Shown piece after piece: positions 11,718 through 22,751 of a DNA stretch of 64,000 nucleotides. Where the stretch lies: positions 496,001 through 560,000 of the forward strand of contig CM074767.1 of the NCBI GenBank assembly GCA_037355855.1. Direction: 5' to 3'. Both the position numbers and the translations under genes were made by a program. The number at the start of each line of letters is the position of its first letter. The stretch's first letter is position 1. Below the pieces are notes generated by a model. The model worked only from the letters and a program-made list of their open reading frames with translations, was not told where the DNA came from and did no database searches. Source of the DNA: Pseudo-nitzschia pungens. Taxonomy: Eukaryota > Bacillariophyta > Bacillariophyceae > Bacillariales > Bacillariaceae.

Positions 11718-12437
11718 TTATAATAGAGCGTTAGGAAGTGATCCGATTGGAATCGATGGTCCAGAGACAGAGATATTAATTTTCGCCGTAGTTTGGACCG
11801 GGGTAGTTTTTCGATCGAAAAAAATTGATTGCTGCTTTGCCAGTTCGTTTCTCCAAACCACAACGCCCGGATTGATCAGCAAATTGGAAGGCTTGTCCTT
11901 CTTGATACAATAAAGCTCTCCGAAGTGGTCAGGTCCGAATTCGTCAAGGGGGGGGGGAGATATTAATTTTCGCCGTAGTTTGACCGGTTTTTGCTTGTAC
12001 TTCTTTAGGGGGACTGTACTCAGTCTACAGTTCGGTTCTCGAAATCGACACGTCCAATCGATCCGCAAATTGTAGGCCTTGTCTATCTCGATATAATAGA
12101 GCTGTACGAAGTGGTCCGGTTGCAATCGACCGTCCGGGGACCGAGATATGAATTTTCGCCGTAGTTTGACCGGTTTTTCCTTTCGTATTTTCAAGGGTAC
12201 TGTGGTCACTGTACAGTTCGATTCTCGAAAACGACTCCTCCAATCGATCCTCAAATTGGAGGCCTTGTCTATCTTGATATAATAGAGGTGTACGAAGTGG
12301 TCTGGTCCGAATCCACCACCGGGGGGGGGAGATATTAATTTTCGCCGTAGTTTGGACCGGGGTAGTTTTTCGATCGAAAAAAAGACGCGATTTTGCTGCT
12401 GCTTTGCCAGTTCCTTGCTCCCAAGCGGACGCTCCAA
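11718..12437 (-). repeat. 186-bp tandem repeat, open in one frame (62-residue units)
   Basis: Landmark ATATTAATTTTCGCCGTAG recurs at 11773, 11960, 12146 (with one change) and 12332, a period of 186-187 bases. Because 186 is a multiple of three, the minus strand stays open for 239 codons. The encoded units read LRRKLISPPP, then PDHFVQLYYI, then NLRIDW, then TVPLK, at 62-residue spacing. The two outer units share a different half ending near GCTTTGCCAGTTC. No protein family is recognised and no start context is clear. It may be a non-coding satellite or a repeat protein; I favour a satellite. Confidence 0.5.
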
Positions 12438-13004
12438 TTGATCCGCAACTTGCAGGGCTCCTTGATCTAATAGTAAAGATGGAGACGCTGTAGTATCAGA
12501 ATTAAACTGGTGTTGGTTATGGAGTTAGGGGGGGGCTGACAGGTCCTTGTTGCTGTGGTTGTTGAAATGGAGTTTTTTTCGAATTTTTGACCTCATTTTG
12601 TGGCCCGATGTAAGAAAAGGCTCGGTCTATTATTATTATTTTCTTGTTTGCTGTCGGAACTGACGCAACGAAACGGACAGAGGACAGAAGACGACGGAGT
12701 TGTCATTTTACTTTACCAATAAGAACGACTCGCATAAGTTACCGGTGCCGTTGAGAGAGATCACACCGCCTGTTTGTACCGTTACGATTATGCACTTACT
12801 ACTACTACGTACTAAAAAAGGATACTTGGAAATGCTTTCCTACAATTAAGATCTTACTCAATACCGTAGAATTTCTGTACTATCCGAGAGTTTTGGGGAA
12901 TTTTTCATGAGCGACGATATTTGTATGCCGGTATGTACTAGTACCTCATATGTACGTATGTTGGTATTCTTTCTGATGAAACAGCATTCATTGGCACTGG
13001 GCAG

Positions 13005-13052
13005 CATCGATCATCGATCATCGATCATCGATCATCGATCATCGATCATCGC
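13005..13052. repeat. Heptanucleotide microsatellite (ATCGATC)n
   Basis: About six perfect tandem copies of a 7-base unit, 220 bases upstream of the start codon at 13278. Confidence 0.9.
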
Positions 13053-13277
13053 AAGTCCCTGCCAAACAACGATCACTCCATTCTTTAGTAAGGTTACCGG
13101 TTGGTTACCGGTACAAGTCCTTGCATTGTTTTGCTCCGAACGGGAAGCCTTCCGTGACTGCTGCACAGCATACCATACCGGTAGCACGGTCATTTCCTCG
13201 ATGGAGAGAAAAGAATTTCCAACGGAATCCCATTCCATTCCATTCCACTCCATAGAAAAGAGACGATCACTGCGATC

Positions 13278-14393
13278 ATGACCCCATCTCCCAACGGAAC
13301 CACTTCCGGTGAAACACCGAGCCAAATCATCGTCATGAACAACAACGACGACGACAACAACAACAACAACAACAGCAACGACAGCGACAGCGATGGGCTG
13401 TGGCTGATCACCATCGAGGTCGGCGGGGAAGATCCTCGGAACGAGCGAGGCTTTCGCGCGGCGGTCGGCGGAACCACCCTTGCGTTCTGGTCGGAACCCG
13501 ACCGGGACCGATTCCTCGAAACCGCGAGGGCCGAGTGCGGGAGCCATCTCCGCGGCTACTCGGTGCGCACGCTCCGAGCCCGCGATTGCTTCCGGGGAAT
13601 CGGCGGCCCGGAATCGACCTCCGGAGAAGACGTCGCCGGCGCAAACAGGAAGAACCAACCGTCGTCGTCGTCGTCGTCGTCGTGCTTTCTAACAAATAAT
13701 GACAATGCGTTGTGCATCAACCAAAACGAAATCGAAGTCAACGGCGACGACGGCGACGACGACGAAAAAATCCACGAACAACACTGCGCCTCGATCGACG
13801 AGCACTCCCCGGCATTCAACGCCCTGGTCAAGCGCTTTGAGCTCTTTCGGAGGGTCGTCGAACACGAGGACGATCTGTTGAATCAGCGCATGTCCTGGAT
13901 CATACTGGCCCAGTCCTTTTTGATGGCCGCCTTTATCAGCAGCAGCAGCAGCAACGGCAGCGGCAGTTCTCTGGATTTGTTGGCAGGCGACGACGACGAC
14001 GGCGGCGGGGCCGGGAAGCAGCACCGCCGCCTCTTGTACGGGACGGCCGCGGTCGGCCTCCTCACCTGCCTCGTCACCCTGCCGGCGCTGGTGGCCGCCG
14101 GCAAGAACATCGAGGTCCAACAGGGCATCTACTTTGCCGGCTTGCCCTCGGACGCCCTGTGCCGGAGGCTCCACGGGCACGACCGGGATCGGGGTGGTTC
14201 GGTGTCCGGGTCGGAGCGCGGCGGTTTCGTTCGGGGTCGATCTCGATCTCGATGTCGACCCCCCCACCACCTGCTGCCCAACACGGCCTTTCGGTCCCGG
14301 TTCGGGGTCCCCATTCTGACGACGGTGGTCTTGCTGACGGCGGTGCAGGTCCTCGGGTGGTGTTGGTTGCTGGTGGCGATTTCCGTGCCGTGA
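13278..14393 (+). CDS. Putative three-helix membrane protein
   Basis: Single exon, 371 residues. The N-terminal 165 residues are acidic and low in complexity (Asn/Asp and Ser runs). A conserved-looking core begins near residue 185 with RFELFRRVVEHEDDLLNQRMSW and leads directly into a first membrane helix (IILAQSFLMAAFI, about 206-222). A second helix is near 253-276 (LLTCLVTLPALVAAG) and a third at the C-terminus (VVLLTAVQVLGWCWLLVAI). The pattern of an acidic NQR-SW motif just before the first helix resembles small bacterial and algal membrane proteins of unknown function. I do not recognise a named family. The start is the first ATG after the repeat-rich leader. It is followed by (GAGTG)n repeats. 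Confidence 0.7.
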   Translation: MTPSPNGTTSGETPSQIIVMNNNDDDNNNNNNSNDSDSDGLWLITIEVGGEDPRNERGFRAAVGGTTLAFWSEPDRDRFLETARAECGSHLRGYSVRTLRARDCFRGIGGPESTSGEDVAGANRKNQPSSSSSSSCFLTNNDNALCINQNEIEVNGDDGDDDEKIHEQHCASIDEHSPAFNALVKRFELFRRVVEHEDDLLNQRMSWIILAQSFLMAAFISSSSSNGSGSSLDLLAGDDDDGGGAGKQHRRLLYGTAAVGLLTCLVTLPALVAAGKNIEVQQGIYFAGLPSDALCRRLHGHDRDRGGSVSGSERGGFVRGRSRSRCRPPHHLLPNTAFRSRFGVPILTTVVLLTAVQVLGWCWLLVAISVP

Positions 14394-16332
14394 GTCGAGC
14401 AGAGTGGAGTGGATTAGAGCAGAGTGGAGTGGAGTGGAGTGGAGCGGACCAAGTAACCAAGTAACCAACCAAGCAAGCAACCCACGAAGGAACTAATTGC
14501 GAACAGCGAATCCAACGAGTGGTGGTTTCTAGATGACCATGAGGGACGATGCTATGGGATGCTATGGGATGCGAGATGCAACGCGAACAGCCACGAACGG
14601 AAATCATTGTTGCTTATCACATGCTCTCTCTTGGGGCACGGCTTGGCATCCATCCATCCATCCAACCATGCACGCGATGGTGCAAACCAGCGAGTCATTC
14701 TGAGAGCAGGAGTAGGAGGACGCGATGGAATTCGATGCGATGCGATGCGATGCGAAGATTGCATCACTCTCCGGCGCTTTTTGCGTTTCGTTCCATTGAT
14801 TTCGACCGAATCAATCGGATTCATCCAAACCATCGGATTCCATCGGTTCCTGTCCGCCCTGTTTCTGTTCGCGACGACTGACTCGACTCGACTCGACTCG
14901 ACTCCAACCCAAATCGTGCGTGCCACTCGCACATCCCGGTCAACAACACTGTCCGCTTCAACGCCATGGAAGCGTCGACATGGTAGCAAAAGGCGACGGT
15001 CGTCGTGGCGTCCGCGGTTGGGTTTCGAACGACGCGCCGAAGCAAGATGATCGGAATGAATGAATGAATCGTCGCGAACGCCATTCCAAAAACCGAATGG
15101 CGCGATCGGTGAGACTCTCTCTGTATAGTATTGTTCCAACGGGAGAATCTTTTTCGCCAGCAGCCAAGGTTTCCGACACCAACAAGCAATAAACAATGCA
15201 CGGCATCCACGGGGTCGGGGGTCGCCCCAACTTGTCGGTCGATGGGATGATACGGTACTGTTGTTTCCAATTACCAAAAACAAAACAATCTCTGTGTTTC
15301 CCTGCGTTGATTTTAACAATGTTGATTTTAGCGTAACAATGAATACATACAGAACCTCCATGGCGGTTCAACAGATTGCCTCTGTTATCGGCAATCCGGC
15401 AATATCATATTTTTCTCTTTGATCCGATCAACAGGACTATTATTTCTTTTACTATTTTTGGTTCTTTCACGTCGGATTTCGGGAAATAGAAAAACGCTCT
15501 GTTTGTGTAATTTTAAGGTTACCAGGTAACTTAGGAACCATGCGGTAAAGGAAGAGGTGTTTCAGATCGTAAGGTTGCTTTCAATCAACGTACTACGAGT
15601 AACCTTAATTAATCTTACTTAGTACGAAGTAATTACTAATTACGGAAAGAGAAAGCCGAAGAAACGATCCATCCATCCGCATCAACGAACCGCGCATCAC
15701 GTCGTCCGATCACGGAGGAAGATCCTCAATCCCGAGCAAACAGCGCGCGAACGACAAACGCGAGCGACGTGCGTCTGCCAGCCAATCAAAAATCGCTTCG
15801 ACTCCGCTCACACCAGATGTAAGTTAATCTTACGATAAGTTAAGGTTAACCTTACTTACTTGCAACCTTACTCATCGCAAACACCAATCAACGGCGGCAG
15901 CAGCAGCAGCAGCAGCAGCAGAAAAGCATTGCGCGACAACATCGTTCGTGACAGTGGTAGTGACAGTGACTCTGACGATACGAGACGATACGGTTCGCTA
16001 CGATACGGTTACGGCAGCTTCCTCTCTCAATCAATCAGCAAAAGAGCCATAACAAATCACAACGATACCCGTCCCCTGTACTAGCGGCGACAACCCAAAC
16101 AAGGCTCCCGACCGAATCTATCAATCCATCAATCCAAATCTTTTGCTGCGGCTAACAAACCGGCAAGTCAGCAACGATTGTCCGTGTTTCGCGCTGCGAA
16201 TCCATCCATCCATCCATCCATCCACCCATCCACCCATCCACCCATCCATCATCCACTGAACGGCAAAACACAGCACAGCACAGCACAGCACAGCACAGCA
16301 CATCAAAAAAGCCTCCTTCTCGAACCGCAAGC
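14394..16332. other. Spacer with microsatellites and promoter-type words
   Basis: No gene supported. It has pentanucleotide tracts (GAGTG at 14404-14440, GCGAT near 14734, GACTC at 14879-14900, CACAG at 16268-16300) and a CATC-type tract at 16201-16250. TAAGGTTAC-type words occur at about 15515, 15597 and 15838. The 269-codon minus-strand ORF at 14552-15361 is built largely of repeats. Confidence 0.5.
15515..15865. repeat. Cluster of TAAGGTTAC-type words upstream of the RBM39-like gene
   Basis: Variants include TTAAGGTTACC, GAGTAACCTTAATTAATC and GTTAAGGTTAACCTTAC, about 470-820 bases before the start codon at 16333. Confidence 0.55.
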
Positions 16333-19234
16333 ATGAGCCCCGACAACCGAGAACGTGACCGCGGTCTTCCGCCGCGCTCCGGAAGATACTCTTCCTCTTC
16401 TTCTTCTTCTTCACATCCACCGCACTCCCAATACCGCGACGAATTCGGCCGAATGCCCAGCAAGAACGGACCACCTCTGCCATTGCCACCGCCACCCTAC
16501 AACCAGGATCACCACTACCGGGGCGGACTTTCCCAGCGCTATCCTCCTTCGCATTCGCATTCGCACTCGCATTCCCGGGGGCCTCCGCCTCCTTCTCATT
16601 ACCGCGAAGTGGGAGGCATTCCCCCGGGTCGCTGGGAACGCGGGAGGAGTCCCCCCCGGCGACACCACCACCACCGCGGCGGAGCCCGGCTTCCTCCCCG
16701 AACCATGGCTCAGTCGCATCCGAATCCGCATCCGCATCCACATTCGAATCCACATTCGAATCCGCATCCACACTACCCTCTCCAGGACTACCGGGGCCGC
16801 AGGAGGAGCCACGGTCTTGGTCGCAGTCTCAGCCGCAGGAGGAGTCGGAGCCGCAGCGTGAGCAGATCGCCAAGCCGGAGCCGAAGCGGAAGCCTTTCCT
16901 CGTCCTCGTCCTTTTCGAGTCGGAGCAGCTACGATTCGAGATCGCGGTCGAGGTCGAGGTCGAGGTCGAGATCGCGTTCGGGATCCCGGTCTCGTTCCCC
17001 GTCGCGGTCTCGTTCGCGCTCGCGTTCGCGTTCGGTCTCCCGGAGTCGATCTCGATCTCGGTCTCGGTCTCGATCTCCGGGCGAGCGAACCAGGAACGGG
17101 GAGGACTCGCACGCCGCGGTCCGGAGCGCCGAGAAGCCGATGGAACCGCCACTCCCGAGCGAGAAGAAGGACGGGGGCGTCGATGCCACTCCGGGGGCAT
17201 CAGCAGAAAAAACCTCCACTGCCACCGCTACCGAGGACCACAAACCAGCAAAGGCGAACGACCAGACCGTCTCGCCATCCTCCAAGGCCTCGTCCCGCAA
17301 CAGCCGCAAACGCCACCGGAGCAGAAGCCGCAGCGGAAGCCGAAGCAGAAGCCGCAGCGCGAGCCACGATCGATCCTCGCCCCGCCGAAGCGGCAGGGGC
17401 CGCAGCAAGACCGATCATCATTCTCGGTCGCTCTCGAGGTCCCGGTCCCGATCCCGATCCGTCTCCTCCCGCTCGAGATCGAGATCGAGATCCCGCTCGA
17501 GATCGACCTCCCCGATCGGATCGGAGAGCGGATACTCCACGTCCTCCTCCTCCCGCTACGAGTATTCCCACCACCGCCGCCGGCACCGAAAATCCAGGCG
17601 GCGCCGCGAGAAGCGGAGGCAGGAGCGATCCAAGAAGAGCGGGGAACGAGAACGAGAACGAGTCAGCGAGAACGACACGAACAGGGACAGGGACGGGGAC
17701 GATGCCCTCCTGGCCTTTTCCAAGGACCAGCGCACGGTCTTTGTGTCCCAGCTCGTCATGAGGACCACCGAGCGGGATCTCAAGAAATACTTCAAGAAGA
17801 CGGTCGGGTGCAAGGTCAACGACGTCATTCTGCTGAGGGATCGACGGAACGCGCGCAACCACAAGGGCTGCGCCTACGTGGAGGTTGGACGCATCGAGGA
17901 CGTGACCAGGGCCGTGGGGGTTTCCGGCCAGCCCCCCGACTTTCAGCGGTTTCCGATTCTGGTCAAGGCCTCGGAGGCCGAAAAGAACTACACGTACACC
18001 GCCACGAATGCCTCCAACTCCGCTGGTGGTGCTGGTAGCGGTAGTGGTAGTGGTAGTGGTAGTGGTAGTGGTGCTTCTGCTGCCGCCACCGTCGCCGTTA
18101 CTGCTTCCGGAACACGGGCCCTCGTCCACACCCGGTGCCGACTCCTCCCGGGCGATGTCGTCTTCGTCGTCGCCATCGTCGTCGTTGGCCGCCACCGCGG
18201 GTTCCGCTTCGATGGCGTCGTCCTCCTTTTTGCCACCGCTTCGCGACGAGTCCGGAAACCTCATCGAGTCGCAAAAGGTCTACGTCGGGGGACTGGATGC
18301 CTCGGTCACGGAGGACCACCTCTTTGCCCTCTTTTCCCAGTTCGGAACTCTCCGCATGGTGCACCTGCAAACGGATGCTTCCACCCGGACCAGCAAGGGA
18401 TACGCCTTTTTGTCCTTTCGGGACCCGAAGGTCGCGAACCTGGCAATTAGGACCATGGCCGGGCAGGTGCTGGCGGGGCGGCCCCTCAAGACCGGGTGGG
18501 CCAACCAGAACCAGCAAACGGCGGCCAGCCTCGCCGCGGGATGCAGCATCGTGACGTCGGATCGGTTCCCCGAAAACGCCGGGGCGCTGGCGGGGAAGGC
18601 CCTCTCGGTTCTGGCGCAAATGACCGGGGGCATTGCCAGCGGCAGAAGCACCGCGGTGGCGGATCCGTCCACGGTGGGAGCGAGATCGCGATCGGAGCCG
18701 TCGTCGGCACTCGGACTGGCCTCGATGGCGGAACACGAACTGGACAAGGCCATGGGACTGAAAGGTGCTTCGGCTGCCGTGACGGCAACAGCAACGGCAA
18801 CCGCATGGACGGCGACGTCCTCCTCCTCCTCTTCGTCCATGCCGACGGTGGCCGAAGCCCGCGCCTCGCTGGCGGCCGACGTGGTGGCCCGGCAACTTGC
18901 GGCGGCCACCGCGGCCCGCTCCCGATTCATCGGCAACCCCGAACACGGTCCGACCCGCCACCTGATGGTCCACAACATGTACGACAAGGACGAGGAAACC
19001 GAGCAGGGATGGGAGGTCGAGATCCGGGACGAGTTTCTGGAGGAGTGCTCCAGGTTCGGAACCATCGAGGACGCCAGGGTCTTGCACACGGAACCGGGGG
19101 GAAAGATCCGCGCCACCTTTGCGACCGTCGGGGCCGCCAAGAACTGCGCCGAGAATCTGGCCGGCCGCTGGTTCGACAAGCGGCAGCTCCGGGTGGACTA
19201 CCTGCGGCTCGACGATAGCGCGAGTAGCGCGTGA
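16333..19234 (+). CDS. RBM39/CAPER-like SR-rich splicing factor
   Basis: Nuclear RNA-binding protein of the RBM39 (CAPER-alpha, CC1.3) type. The N-terminal half has His/Pro-rich sequence and two RS blocks (about residues 170-250 and 320-395). RRM1 starts near residue 465 with [17 protein letters not shown] and has [11 protein letters not shown]2 begins at nucleotide 18278 ([25 protein letters not shown]). A C-terminal UHM domain ends with [14 protein letters not shown], including the RWF signature that binds tryptophan-containing ligands. This order is that of RBM39, which acts with U2AF in 3' splice-site choice. RRM1 lies in the frame of 16333, while RRM2 and the UHM lie in the next frame. 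The switch is between about 18030 and 18250, in a Gly/Ser-Ala low-complexity linker containing (GGTAGT)n. It may be a short intron with a weak donor near 18100 or a one-base error. Confidence 0.88.
18035..18075 (+). repeat. (GGTAGT)n hexanucleotide tract inside the coding region
   Basis: Encodes a Gly-Ser run between RRM1 and RRM2. It lies close to the unexplained change of reading frame. Confidence 0.85.
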
Positions 19235-20729
19235 GCAACCCATGATTCGTGAGACGAGCACGACTATGACGATGATGATGACGATGACGGTGGTACTCGT
19301 GCTTGCTTATACTTGCGATAGAAATAACAATGGCAACGACAATGACTATGACAATGAGAATGTGCGATCTTCTATGGTTAGTTTTGGTGACGAAACGCTA
19401 CCAAAAAACCACGGCGAAGAAATCAATGAATTGATGAACGAATAAATGAATGACCGAATGAACGAACGAAACTGAACTGAACTGATTGCATGATATGAGT
19501 GCATGAACCGATGAATAAATACATGAATGACCCCAACTTTCCAGCTAACACACTCCTTGTCACATTGACAATATGAATTATCTATATACACCCTGTTAGG
19601 CCTTCTCTTACAGGTTTCAAGAAAAATCAAGTGAAGTGGAGTGGAGTGGAGTGAAGTAAAGTGAAGTGAACAAGAGAACAAAACGGAAACTTTATGAAGC
19701 GATCCGATGCCCGGGTGGGTACGGTCTGCAAGAGCATAAGCACGATGGATGGATCTCGCAACACTCCCAGACGAAGTATTACTGTTGTATTTGATGCTAA
19801 GAGCCCAAAAATGGAAAGTAGAAGGTATCAATCAGTGGGGGAAAGGTTGGAGTGCAACGACAGGAACCAAAACGAAACGCAATACAACGACTCCCACTTC
19901 CCGAAGCTCACTCTACATTATTACTATTATTATTATTTGTCTTGTGCACATCCACATTCTCCCAGAACACTATGAAAACAAACAATACGCTATTGAATTT
20001 TTTGTCTATTTCTTTTCTTTCAGGGAGAAAAAGGACCAGCACGAGACGAAGCAACACGACACGACACTGAACGGTACTGAACGATCGAGCGAACCAATCA
20101 TCAATCAATGAATGAATGAATCAACCAACCACGATGTCATCGCACCCACTTTCTCTCTCTTTTTGATTGTTATTATTATTTTCTCTCCAGATTCACCAAG
20201 ACCGCCGACGAATGCGGAGCAAGCGGTTTCGTTCCGGCGGGCTCGGTTAGTCGATGAGCATTTGCATGATACTTAGAACTTTCTATACTATTACAATAAT
20301 TATTATTTCAAATGATTTTAACAAGATTATATAATTCATATCAACTCCAATGATGTATTTCTTCATTCTTGCACGGTTGGTTTCGAATCATTCTGCTTGT
20401 GTTCTCCAAAGAACTGTTGCCGATATAGACATATGTTGCCAGTTCTACCGGGCATTTGCGATGATTCAGCAGCTTTTCTGGACGGGAGAAGGGGAGCGTT
20501 ACGAGCCTTTCCCTCCCTCTCTCCCTCCCTCCATCCATCCTGCACTGCGTCTGCAAACTTGTTGCGTTTTCGAATTCGGAAACCCGCGCATCATCCGTCG
20601 TGCTAGAGTGGTTGCGTACGTGCGCACATACTCGTGCGAGAGTTTCCGACCGGCGCACACCGCTGGGATACCCACTCCGCTCCATTGCACTCGGTCCCTC
20701 GAAAATGCGATGCGATGCGATGCGATGCG
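19235..20729. other. Convergent 3'-3' spacer, possibly with a small uncertain gene
   Basis: The spacer lies between the 3' ends of the RBM39-like and deformylase-like genes. It has no TAAGGTTAC-type word. At 19749 an ORF opens with ATLPDEVLLLYLMLRAQKW, and two strong acceptor-like sites (TTTCTTTCAG near 20024 and TTTCTCTCCAG at 20191) lie downstream. I could not assemble a consistent gene. (AGTGG)n and (GCGAT)n tracts lie at 19633-19656 and 20705-20728. Confidence 0.4.
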
Positions 20730-21674
20730 CTACCAGTACAGCGGCCCGTTCCCCGCGTAGAGGGTCCGCTCGAGGGCCTTTTTCTGGCGATCCCCGTGCG
20801 ATTGCGACTCGCGCTTGGCCACGGATGCCGGGAGGTCGGCGAGGTCCGCGTGGTCCACGATCAGAATCCCGTTCAGGTGGTCGAGCTCGTGCTGAAAGGC
20901 CCGGGCCGCTTCCCCGCTCAGGGCCTTTCGGACGGGCTTGCCGGTCACGTCCTGCGCCGCCACCTCGACGACGGCGTCCCGCAGGAGGTCGACCTCGACG
21001 AGAGCAGCGTGGTCGCTGTCGTCGTTCCGGTTGTCTTCCGAGGGAAAGGGCATCACCCCGCACGATTCGCGCCAGGGCACCATCTTGTCCTCGCTGGATC
21101 GCGCCAAAACATTGGGGTTGACGAGCATCAGGGGCTCGCCGTCCTCGCTCGGTGACGAGGTTCCCCGGAGGACGACGATCCGGGCATCGATGCCGTACTG
21201 GAGTGCGGTTGTGGCGTTTCCAATCATTGCTTCGATCAGGAGGCCGGTGACGGTTTCGAGTTCCCGGCTCCCGAGGGAGGTACGGACCGGGGCCGCGATC
21301 GTGCGGAGCGCGGGGTCCGGGTACAGCCTGAGTCGTCCCTTCAGCGTGTCGAGGCGGGCCGCGGATTCGACCGAGAGGAGCGGGTTGTGGACGGTGGCGT
21401 CGTGATTGCCGTTTCCGTTGACGGAAGTCGACACGGAAGCTTCGTCCGTTGCCGCAGCTCTGTGCGGGAGAACGCTAGACGTTGGTACCGTGGCCGCGAC
21501 CACGGCGAGAGCATCCGTGAAAATCTTCCTTCGACCAGTCGTTGCACCGCAGGGCAGCAGCGGAGACCGTTCCGGGGCGTCCGGCAACGGTGTCAGCAAG
21601 GCCGTGACGTGCTGCACCATCCAACCGCACACTGTCAGTGCGAAAAGCAATGATCCATTCGTATTCTTTTGCAT
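20730..21674 (-). CDS. Peptide deformylase-like protein with degenerate motifs, probably organellar
   Basis: 314 residues, single exon. The C-terminal part has the PDF metal motif HELDH with the usual LNGIL context (about residue 260), so both metal-binding His and the catalytic Glu are present. The second motif, normally EGCLS, reads ESCGV near residue 200 and keeps the Cys ligand. The first motif, normally GxGLAAxQ, reads NATTALQYG and keeps only the Gln and part of the frame. PDF removes the formyl group from N-formylmethionine in plastids and mitochondria. I chose the ATG at 21674 because it puts the hydrophobic stretch SLLFALTVCGWMVQHVTA at the N-terminus, like a signal peptide for complex-plastid import. 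The ATG at 21743 would bury it. Activity may be altered or lost. Confidence 0.78.
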   Translation of the reverse strand: MQKNTNGSLLFALTVCGWMVQHVTALLTPLPDAPERSPLLPCGATTGRRKIFTDALAVVAATVPTSSVLPHRAAATDEASVSTSVNGNGNHDATVHNPLLSVESAARLDTLKGRLRLYPDPALRTIAAPVRTSLGSRELETVTGLLIEAMIGNATTALQYGIDARIVVLRGTSSPSEDGEPLMLVNPNVLARSSEDKMVPWRESCGVMPFPSEDNRNDDSDHAALVEVDLLRDAVVEVAAQDVTGKPVRKALSGEAARAFQHELDHLNGILIVDHADLADLPASVAKRESQSHGDRQKKALERTLYAGNGPLYW

Positions 21675-22751
21675 TCTATCACTGCCATTCTCCTTACGTC
21701 TCTTCGGTTCGACACCACGAATGAGCTGGTAGGTTTCTGGCAAAACGGTTTTGTTGGATGGGATTGAGGAACAGTAGAGACAAGCTTCGGCATTCTTGTC
21801 CCTTCTTACCGTTGATATACAAACAATAGAGATGGCACTCGTACTCGTAAGAGTAAAGTACTAGTACATGGTAGGCGAAAAATCTTCCGAAAATTCGTCA
21901 CAGCACATCACCGATCGGATGTGGCACGGAAGGCAGTCACAATTCAGAAAAATAGAACCTTTCTGCCCACAGAAGAAAAAGTGTACGGGAAACGAATTAT
22001 TTTGGCTAATATTAGAGATATATAAACGATTACAAGTGAAATGTTTACCGTAGGTTCCAGAGAATGAGCTTAAGTAATTTTCATCACAGTATGTTACTTC
22101 TACCGGTAAGGTTACAGTAACTTACCGTACTTCGTAAACCTTAAGATTACGAAGTACTGTAAGTCTTACTGTACCGTAACCTTGCTTCATATGTTGTACC
22201 AAGCATGCAACGATCGGTGATGGCCAGACGAGCTGAGTTGAAAGCTTGCTTTGTCTTTCTCATGACATCATCGCCTCGTCTGCTTCTCTGAAGCCTGAGT
22301 TGTATGTTCTTCGTGCTCGCCGACCGTACAAGAAGTGGTATGCATGACGAAAAACTGCCTCCCGTAGAATGTGAAGGACAGTGAATGGTGCCGTACGCAC
22401 TTGTACGACATCACGTATCACGTAAATCACGTAAAAACATTGGCAGTACGACGAACATCTCCCCTGAACTTTACAACATCGAAGACGACGTCCTGCATCA
22501 TCTCATCAAGAAAGCACAAAGAGAGCACCGTCCATCTATATGCTACACCGAAAAGAAGTCACATTCTGTTCACAAAAGTAGCGGCATATTGTGAGACCCA
22601 TTCTACATAGGAGTAGGAAATCGAAGATCCAACTCCAAATTTGGGAAAAACCAAGTTGAGTTCGACGGTTTACGTATCTTTTCCAAAGAAACTCGAACCT
22701 TCTACAATCTTCATATTATAGCATCGGTATCCGAATTGCACAGTAACAACA
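21675..22751. other. Divergent spacer with promoter-type words
   Basis: The spacer lies between the divergent deformylase-like and DHH genes. A dense run of TAAGGTTAC, GTAACTTAC and TTACGAAGTA words lies at 22095-22195. The short ORFs here look accidental. Confidence 0.55.

Larger units (their letters stand above)
10960..13277. other. Divergent spacer with promoter-type words, a tandem repeat and a microsatellite
   Basis: The spacer lies between two divergent genes. It holds a cluster of GTAAGGTTAC-type words (11340-11620), the 186-bp tandem repeat described separately, a TATTATTATT tract near 12630 and a 7-bp microsatellite at 13005-13052. A further AGTAAGGTTACCGG word lies at 13088, close to the gene at 13278. 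No conventional gene was seen. Confidence 0.55.

Noticed and set aside
14552..15361. 269-codon minus-strand ORF
   Set aside because: Much of it is translated microsatellite (GCGAT, GACTC, GGAT units); no domain.
18098..19261. 387-codon minus-strand ORF over the RBM39-like gene
   Set aside because: The plus strand encodes RRM2 and a UHM domain; the antisense has no family resemblance.
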